From Kudoa neothunni (taxonomy: Eukaryota; Cnidaria), in contig OZ199840.1 in NCBI GenBank assembly GCA_964304625.1, forward strand, positions 3,162,001 through 3,226,000: a stretch of DNA of 64,000 bases. The letters are read 5' to 3'. This document shows, piece by piece, positions 57,001 through 64,000 of the stretch. Under the pieces are notes generated by a model. It was not told where the DNA came from. It saw only the letters and a list, made by a program, of their open reading frames with translations, and did not search any database. How positions within the stretch are numbered: position 1 is the first letter of the stretch; each line of letters begins with the position of its first letter. The translations under genes and the position numbers were made by a program.

Positions 57001-57263
57001 AATGACTTTTTTAAGTGATACATAAATTTACGTTTCCTTAGTATTCAATACGATTACATGGGCCCTCAAAAATTAATATAAATGGTTCAAAAATTGGAAT
57101 TGTTTTATGTTGTGCTTTGTTTATAGCCGTTGCTGTCCAGGCGGCTTTCTACTATGTAAATTTATTCCACAAATGACTCATTATGATATGATATTTATTT
57201 TAGGGTCGATTCTATAAGAAATTAGACGCAAAAATGAAATATTTTTTTCGGGTCTTACATTAA
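51031..57263 (+). CDS. ITGA: Integrin alpha subunit, highly divergent
   Basis: Type I membrane adhesion receptor subunit. A hydrophobic leader (MLSYNLSIPFIFEITTLLIT) is followed by NWSLNIGSENVN and KYGHTLFGY, the first blade of the FG-GAP propeller; then LIVSAPLSSITNKKNEFCPG, LCKVPPVSKANTECVDLN, ICAPNSGILARKQQ, FADIFIHENIIWTPLYNWT, EVYSNPFANYSGGHVL, KFGERYGDHYGYSICFLSLN, WLVVVAPYAGTKKTGALYVY, HIVGDVDVNRDSIP and IIDILLSTTSDSATIK (FG-GAP calcium loops). Leg domain pieces include YKNGCDDEILVYTSQFV and FICELFTCKLETFVIPKRHL. A transmembrane helix (KIGIVLCCALFIAVAVQAAF) precedes a tail starting GRFYKKLDAKMKYF, in the place of the usual GFFKR. Introns are mostly short, with one of about 2 kb near 51970-54135. 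One T-run offset is described under findings. Exons between 54750 and 57060 are only partly modelled. Confidence 0.9.
51970..54135 (+). other. Long integrin intron or unmodelled segment
   Basis: Between the propeller exon ending HYSISTR and that starting VVEVYSNPFANYS I found no further convincing exon. A GCATGCGCAGATG palindrome lies near 53249. A small exon could be hidden here. Confidence 0.5.
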
Positions 57264-59218
57264 TTTAATCTTAGATAAATAAAATTATGTTTTCAAGTTC
57301 TCTGATTTATTATATTATCTTTAGAAAAATATACGTATATTATCAAAATATTTATTATTTTTTCTTATATATCTATTTTCGTAACAATCCTCGAAATATT
57401 TATACAAATATATAATATATATTCAAAATTACGTGAATTATACGGTATAATAGTCTTTATTTTATTCCTAAAAATAAATAAAAAATAAAGCCTCTTCAAA
57501 ACTTACCAATTACCCCAACAAATAAGTATATTGAATAGTTGTCGGTTAATATATAATGAATAAATTTATATTAGATTATAGAATTAATAGCAAGACTGCC
57601 AGTGGGTTAAAAACCCCCAAGGATGGACGGTCAAAAACCCCAAGTTAGAGTAAAAAACACAAGATAGAGAAAAACGCTAGTTTAAATAAAAAAATAGAAT
57701 CGTATCAATTAAATTTTTTAATCGACATCCGATTCTATAATTACGACTTTGGATATTAAATTTAAATTTATCCTAGTATTATTGCAATTTTTGGTACGAA
57801 CACTCAATCATAATTGATGTCTAGTATAGATTAATATACTCACGATTAATTATTTCATAACTCAAAATAGTATTGAAATAATATTAACATCAATATTAAC
57901 TGAGTAAAAAAGGCGCAAAATAACACATTTGGACTTGTGTAATGTTTCTAAATGTAGAATTAACTCTCAAACAACAATATATTTGAAGTGTGAACCTTAA
58001 ATTAATATTTTTAATTTTTACATTATATAGCAACTAAATAATTTCATCATCCATCGATCATCTAAATTTCTCGCTCGAAGTTCTCGGTTCCCATAGCCGC
58101 GAAATTTGTTGTATTATCATATTCTTGTGTAAATGAGATTAATATATATAATAAAAGTTTTTAGTTTAATAAATAATATAAAAATATTAATATTTAAAAC
58201 ATGTTAGGTGTACCATTCTTACATTAATTACAAAATCTCGTTCGAGGTAAAACCACGTACGAGAATGCTTCTAATACGTACAAAAAATGATCCACTCCTA
58301 AGATAAGAATATACTTAATTTTATAATTAGTAAATAAATCAGTTAAAAAAACCACATATTATAATATTGATATTTTCGATTTTAATTAATAATAAACAAT
58401 TCCTAAACAAGAATATCGATATTCAGGCTTTACCAATTTACAAATAATAAAATATAAACCCAATTATTATAGCCATTATTATTTAGATCAATTTTAAGAC
58501 TTTATTAATCTATTAACAAAACGTTTAATCGTATCATTACTTATTTTCTTTATTTTTTAATAATTATTAACCCTTTCATGCATAATGTTCGTATAAATGA
58601 ACAAGAGAACAATTTTCATCTCCAAGGCGCCCTATTTTGAATATTTTCTTCTAAATGATTTTAAAATGTTACAATGAGTTTTATCTATTTAGAAACGAAT
58701 TAAAAATAATTTGAATGAATTATAACACTAAGCTACATATTCAAAAATTTTAAATACCCAAATTTTATACAAGGCAATTAATCTCGTGTTCATAATCATA
58801 GTATATTCCATTAAATATTTTTGTTAAGATATAATGTGTCGTAATTTCAAAATATTCATACTCATACATGTTTGAAAAATTAAGAAATTAATATAAAATT
58901 TTAAAAAATTGTCGTTGTATATTATCTGATAAATCATTGTTGCCATTATTTGTAATTATATAATACATTTGCCTATAGGAAAAAAATATATATACTAAAA
59001 CTCAATCTTTTGTATATCCTTCAAAAAGCTTCATCGTTAGATAATTTTAGATACGGAATAATTTCGAGAATAAGAATTTAGCACCATAATAGGTGCACAC
59101 GCACAAAAAATTTACCGATGTAGCATATTGATTATACTAATTATTTTGTTAACAAATCAGATACAAAGTGAAAGTTTGATGCATTTTAAATACAGAATGA
59201 AATTTTTACCTGTTTATG
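57264..59218. other. Gene-free stretch downstream of the integrin
   Basis: AT-rich. Near 57615-57650 there are two ACCCCCAAGG/ACCCCAAG motifs, and at 58567 TTAACCCTTTCATG followed by a TGTTCGTATAAATGAACA hairpin; these look like piggyBac-type ends. No gene recognised. Confidence 0.45.
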
Positions 59219-59222
59219 TTAA

Positions 59223-61491
59223 CCCCCCAAACATTTTTGGGATCCAAATGGACCTCGGGCCGAATTTAGTCTCAATTCATTGCTCACTGAAAACGTTAAA
59301 TTAATTGGATCCAATCATTATTCTTTTAAAAGTTTCTATATATTCATAATTTAATTTTAAAATTAGGAATTATTTGTTTTGTATGATTTAATATAAAATA
59401 TTTACGCCAAGCAGTTGTGGAGTCCAGGAGGACTCCACGTTTTTATTTGATGAAAACATTTATAAAATTATAAAAAGTAAAACGTTCTAATTTCGAAAGG
59501 TTACATCCATTAAATCTCGAGAAAAATCAAGGTTTATGTTTCCGGTATTCGTCGATCGATGACGATTTCTTCCAACCGATAGACATGGAAGAGTTATATG
59601 GTGGTTTTCTAAAAATTTACGACTCTAATTGCAGTGAAATTGAAGATATTATTGAAGAATGCTTCTCTTTATCCCCTTGTGATAGTTAAGATGATTATGA
59701 CATCACTAAAACGTATAGCGACAAAAACAAAGTGTTATGGTCTTCAGTTGTGCCTTCAAATACAAAAATCAAGAAAGAAAACATCTTAAACAAACATCTA
59801 AGTCCGGTTACATTTGTAACATCCCGAATTTGCAATTTGCAATCTACAATTTACAGAACAATTTTTATATTTTTTTGATGATGAGTTTTTCAATGCTGTA
59901 ATTATTCAAACTAATAAATTGTGACTTTATTACGGAATTAAATGGTAAAATCTGAATGTAGTGCAATCTAAAATATACATGGGAGTTCTTAAATATATGT
60001 TGTCAATCTTAAAATCTAAAATGGAATCTCTTAAGAAATTTTGGAGCTAGAGTAAGGGGCATTATATACTTCGTCTAATCATTCTGCTTTATAGATTCAT
60101 CCAAATTAACATAAATGTACACTTTGATGACTGCGAGATAAGAGTTTGCGATGAGAGATCGATAAGTTTTCCCCAGTAACCGAGGTTTTCAATAGGAGGA
60201 AAAGTATTTTGCCGATGTGTCCAATTCCTCCCTCTGCGCATTTTACTGTTGATGAAGAGTTAGTTTCATTGGGAGGCAGGTGTTCCTTTACTCAGTGTAT
60301 TTCCTCCAAACCTGCGGTTTATGGCATTAAAATTTTTCTTTTAACTGACCATCGTACCAACTATACACGTAATATTTTCGTTTATCTCGCAAGAACCAAT
60401 GACCGGATTACCAAATGTATTGGTGAAAAGGTTGTTTAGAGCTCCCGTCACACTTGAAAATTCAGGAGAAACATTTTTTGCGATAATTGTTTCACTTCGG
60501 TTCCGTTGGCAAACAAAATTCTTAACCTAGGTTTAATCATTCTGGAGACAATCCGGCACAATAATCGGGAATCTCATTACTTTTTAATGTTAGGAAATAG
60601 AGGGAGATTTTTAGTTCAATTCTCTCCAAAAGAACAAAGCGTTCATTTGATTGGCTACGTTCTCAAACAATGTTAATTTATGCCAAGGTCAGACAAAAAA
60701 TCCCAAAATTATCGTCGATTATATAAAAACTAAGGCTGTGTGGATACGGTAGATAGTATCCCGTCCACGCCGAAAAAGATGTATCTTATGCGCTCGATTC
60801 TGTGATACATAAATAAAGAACAAATGTTATAATTGCTCCTAACATTGTTGTAACAAACATTCGAGAATTATTTGTTACAAACGGAAATAAAAAATGACCA
60901 TTAAAATTTATTTAGATACATATTATAGTTTTAATTGTTAATTTTTAGACTTTATAGCTTAGTTAACGAATACATTATTAATTATTAATCCATATGTTCT
61001 TATGAATAATAGGCCTCTAGGTGAGCTCGCAACGATAGATGTACCTACTTTTTTTATGTTTATCAGTTAATTAATATTGTATTTTGTATCGTTTCAAAAA
61101 ATCTTATTAAAAGACTTATAAGAATCGGTAAAATCAGAATCATGTTGTTGCAAGTGAACATATGTATTTCCAGATATTATTAGAATTTCGGAAAATTCGA
61201 CAATTCTTGTAGTATCTAGATAATGTTGTAAAAAGATCATGTGATATATTATAATATAATTTCATTAATATTTAAACATGTAAAATTAATAAATAAGTGT
61301 TGGGGAGACATCGACTGACATCTCCACACATACAAATTATGATTATTTCGTTATCGCTCCAGTAAAAAACGTTTTAAAATAATATAATTATTTTTCATAA
61401 TATTGTGTATCGAAAAACGCAATAAAAATTTGGGGTCCTCCTGAAACCCAAAACTGCTTGGTGAATAGCCGTTTTTGGCATACTTAGGGGG
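59223..61491 (+). mobile_element. piggyBac DNA transposon, decayed
   Basis: TTAA lies directly outside both ends (59219-59222 and 61492-61495). The left terminus starts CCCCCCAAACATTTTTGGG and the right terminus on the minus strand CCCCCTAAGTATGCC. Subterminal motifs are shared as inverted copies: CCAAGCAGTTGTGGAGTCC near 59408 and, on the minus strand, CCAAGCAGTTTTGGG near 61455, each with an AGGAGGAC(T/C)CC hairpin partner. The enclosed transposase is on the plus strand and broken. Length 2,269 bp is normal for piggyBac. Confidence 0.8.
59585..60830 (+). pseudogene. Broken piggyBac transposase
   Basis: Begins MEELYGGFLKIYDSNC with an in-frame stop after CFSLSPCDS, then NKVLWSSVVPSNTKIKKENI (typical N-terminal linker). 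The best block is 60209-60439: FTVDEELVSLGGRCSFTQ, then SSKPAVYGIKIFLLTD, the second catalytic Asp region of piggyBac (VDE...RG..KQY...KP.KYGIK). Then DNCFTSVPLANKIL (third acidic region) and, after a frame change, KIIVDYIKTKAVW and a Cys/Arg-rich remnant near 60760. Several breaks, so inactive. Confidence 0.87.
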
Positions 61492-61495
61492 TTAA

Positions 61496-61988
61496 AAACG
61501 AGTAGGAATATTATTTAATTTTCCTCTAATTCGATGACAATGACCATTAAAAGTTATATATGAACAAGTTAACCATTTAAATCGGTTTAAAATAATATTT
61601 TATGTTTAATATATTATCTTCAGACCACAAACAAAAAATTGGGGGCATTAAAGGATCATTTCTGTATAAAACCTGTTTTCTCATCAAATTCTAATGCTAT
61701 ATGAGGAGTGTTTGAAACCTTCTATATTATAAAAATTAAGAGTTAATTTTGTAAATTCTTATATAATAGAGAAACGCTTGATTCTCTATTATATTACATT
61801 CAGGAAGTTCTGCAATATTTAAAACTAAAAATATTCAAAGAAAGTAAAATTGAAAGTCAATTAAAGATAATCAGCCCCATCTAAACTAAAAAATAAACAA
61901 GGAAGAGGCAGTAAAAACATCAAATGAAAAATAATTCGCAGCAATTATATAATACTATAAACCACACAGAAAACACTGAAAACACCAC
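61496..61988. other. Gap between piggyBac and UFD1
   Basis: AT-rich; probably the UFD1 3' region. Nothing else recognised. Confidence 0.45.
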
Positions 61989-63486
61989 TCAAGGCATTAT
62001 ATTTCCTTTACCAGGAAACAACGGTTTGTTTTTAGCAGCTTCCTCTTCTGTTTTCTTCCCATCAATCTGATGCTAAATTAGGTGGATTATGGAAAATTAA
62101 AGTATGCATGCCTAGCAGAGGAGTGTTACTTGTATTCGTTTGTGGAAGTATTTATCAAATGTGAGTCTTCCTAGTTTCCAATCGTAATCAGGATACCCTT
62201 CATCTGTGCTGGAACCTTGCAACTGAATTAAATCTGTATCTTGGTTGGAGCTGGTTGACTTGGTGATTTTGGAAGTTGCGGCTTTACGAGATTTTTTCTT
62301 CTTTTTGCCATCCAAACGACTGCTGTTTCCTTGAAACGGCTAAAAATTTCATTAGAATTAGACCAAATCTCTCTTCGAATCAATTTACTTGGAATTGGGA
62401 AGAGTTAGTCTCTTCGATGTATTTGTCTATTTTGCTCTGGATCTAGAGAATCACCAATAAAAAAATATTCGTCTTATTGCATTCAACACCAAATTACATT
62501 CAACACACATCGATTCATGTTGAGTCGCTCTTGGTATTCATCATATCCTGGTGCAGGTTCGAATTCAACCTTTATATCAACACTCACAACACCAACCACA
62601 TCACTAATGAACTACCATCAAATTGCAATTGATGACACAGATCGAGTCACCGGGTTTGGTTTCTTTAACTTTCAATGGATACACCTAGATAGCAGTAATA
62701 ACCAATTTGTTTCTATCGAGATATTTCTATGGCATTTAACCACAAAAATACTTTATTACAATGACTGATTTCAATGCAGTCATTGGTGTTGATACAAGTG
62801 TAATTACGAAGAGCTTTTTCTAAACTAATAGATAATAATGTAGAGTTTAAAATAATGATTGTATTAAGCTTTTTTAAAGAGTAAAATCGGCTCGAATTAC
62901 ATCACTTTAGGATTCTCAATATCCAAAAAATCAAATGACATAGGTTGAAATTTCGCGTATTGTCCTAGTTCTGGATTAGCTTGAGTGATATCTACCAAAT
63001 TGGAACGTCTGTTTATTTCCAATTGTTTATACATCTACACACACACACACACACACAGATATATAGTGTAAGAAAAATAACATCAAATTATGACCATATG
63101 TATACAAGTCACAATATTAATAAATTTTTACCCATGATGGTACCACAATAGTGCCTTCTTCGGCTGTGAATTCTAACACACCTACACATAGTTTTTTTTC
63201 TTTGGTTTTATTTTCCAAAAGAAACATCATCAATGATGATTCGGCCAGATTGCTTTGCACTAAATATCAACCAATTACTATCACCATAAAAGTTAGAGTG
63301 TCTACTGATTTTATGAAGTGAGCTTGATGGAAGAAGTACTACCGGAAAATATTATAATTCATCAAAGCTACAATTCAAATAACCTTTGCCCCCATAATTC
63401 AGTTGATTTCGATCAGTGAGATGATCTACTTTATAGCATCTGAGCTTTTGGTTGTATACTATTGGATAAGACCCAAAGGGGAACAT
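61989..63486 (-). CDS. UFD1: UFD1, ubiquitin recognition factor of the p97 complex
   Basis: UFD1 with NPL4 recruits the AAA ATPase p97/CDC48 to ubiquitinated substrates, including in ER-associated degradation. Start MFPFGSYPIVYNQKLRCYKV at 63486 aligns to the human MFSFNMFDHPIPR start; upstream codons in frame lack an ATG. Then LNYGGKGYLNCSFDEL, SNLAESSLMMFLLENK, GVLEFTAEEGTIVVPSW, YAKFQPMSFDFLDIENPKV, ILEKALRNYTC, VYPLKVKETKPGDSICV, VEFEPAPGYDEYQERL, SSRLDGKKKKKSRK (human NRLDGKKK), DYDWKLGRLTF and the end PLFPGKGNIMP with stop at 61989. Introns are short; one contains a (CA)n run. The first intron (63255-63354) lacks a GT donor at the position implied by homology. A GC-rich NRF1-like element lies 65 bases upstream of the ATG. 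Confidence 0.94.
63036..63057. repeat. (CA)n microsatellite in UFD1 intron
   Basis: CA dinucleotide run; on the minus strand it is the (TG)n tract just before the TAG acceptor of the exon starting MYKQLEIN. Confidence 0.95.
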
Positions 63487-63548
63487 ATGTATGCTAGTGG
63501 GCAACCGAAAAAGTGCAAAATATCGAACAAAAGTGGGGTTATACAATT

Positions 63549-63565
63549 CACGATGCGCAAGCGCA
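63549..63565. promoter_or_regulatory. NRF1-like element between UFD1 and the next gene
   Basis: CGATGCGCAAGCGCAGC in the 360-bp region between the divergent starts of UFD1 (63486) and the plus-strand frame at 63847. Resembles TGCGCATGCGCA sites and the elements at the THOC7 and NOL7-like starts. Confidence 0.5.
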
Positions 63566-63846
63566 GCTAATATTGAAATTTGTTGTTAAGATAAAAGAAT
63601 TGTCTTAGAAAGGGATGCCTTTTTCAAAATTTGTAAAAATAATATTACGAGAGCGTAAATTAGGTGTTTGTAGTTATGGATTAGTTGAATTAAAAAATAA
63701 AAATCATAGGAAATATTTTAGTTGATTTATTTGTAAAATAATTATTATGCGAAAATGATTGTAATGAGATAGATATTTAAATCATTTTGCAGAATCAAAT
63801 TTCCAGTTGATGCCCGAAGATGGGCGATTTTAGTCGATCAACATAA

Positions 63847-64000
63847 ATGTCAGCTGAGGGCACTGGTGCAACTTCTGCACCGTCAACAAATGATCCTTTA
63901 GCGTCGTTTAGAGATGAACTAACTGTGAGTGTGTAGTTAAACTAATTAGAGTTTTTATGCTCCAGTAGAATTCGGATGATACAGATCTTTTTGATGATAT
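63847..64000 (+). CDS. 5' end of an unrecognised gene (partial)
   Basis: ATG at 63847 opens MSAEGTGATSAPSTNDPLAS then FRDELT, followed by a GTGAGT donor and a 48-nt intron ending CCAGTAG, then NSDDTDLFDDI to the window edge. The join is in phase. The acidic, Ser/Thr-rich N-terminus gives no family. Divergent from UFD1, probably sharing its promoter region. Confidence 0.5.

Noticed and set aside
62517-62768. Plus-strand frame of 83 codons
   Set aside because: Antisense to UFD1 exons; shadow frame.

Overview
The window is eukaryotic, very AT-rich nuclear DNA, most likely from a fast-evolving animal or close animal relative. The evidence is an integrin alpha subunit, a long-tailed class I myosin, SEC24, DPH1, UFD1, THOC7 and OVCA2, all split by GT-AG introns, together with Tigger/pogo, piggyBac and hAT DNA transposons. 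Most introns are only about 39-60 nt; a few (SEC24 intron 1, DPH1 intron 5, one myosin intron, the integrin) are 0.7-4.7 kb. A parasitic cnidarian (myxozoan) would fit this style, but that is inference; nothing here fixes the species.

Layout: 1-2740 gene-free with a tiny Tigger-like remnant; 2741-4506 a Tigger/pogo element with TA duplications and a broken transposase; 5602-6556 OVCA2/FSH1 serine hydrolase (+); 8157-16875 SEC24 (+, nine exons); 17166-19535 DPH1 (-, nine exons, convergent with SEC24); 19829-20835 a repeat; 22858-23400 THOC7 (-, single exon); 25077-30905 long-tailed myosin I (-); 33075-34786 piggyBac fragment, tRNA-derived sequence and a 1.1-kb element with long inverted ends; 35198-37536 decayed hAT; 37870-38115 a structured, GC-richer island; 38426-39034 a NOL7-like gene (-) head to head with a small possible membrane-protein gene (+, 39068-39590); 40221-42735 an ankyrin-repeat protein (+); 42736-51030 a repeat-filled desert (nested Tigger derivatives, tRNA-Lys-like fragment, piggyBac-like ends, a short MITE); 51031-57263 integrin alpha (+); 59223-61491 a piggyBac element with TTAA at both ends; 61989-63486 UFD1 (-); 63847-64000 the start of an unrecognised gene (+).

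The host genes are housekeeping or adhesion/cytoskeleton genes and do not form one pathway: COPII cargo selection (SEC24), EF2 diphthamide modification (DPH1), mRNA export (THOC7), ubiquitin-dependent extraction (UFD1), actin-membrane motor (myosin I), matrix adhesion (integrin). No new multi-gene system is evident. The points most worth a second look are several +1 reading-frame offsets in conserved exons of the myosin motor and the integrin, NRF1-like GCATGCGC palindromes beside several gene starts, a 33-bp head-to-head promoter, the OVCA2/DPH1 linkage, the long-inverted-repeat element, and the structured island at 37.9-38.1 kb. All exon models come from hand translation and should be treated as such.
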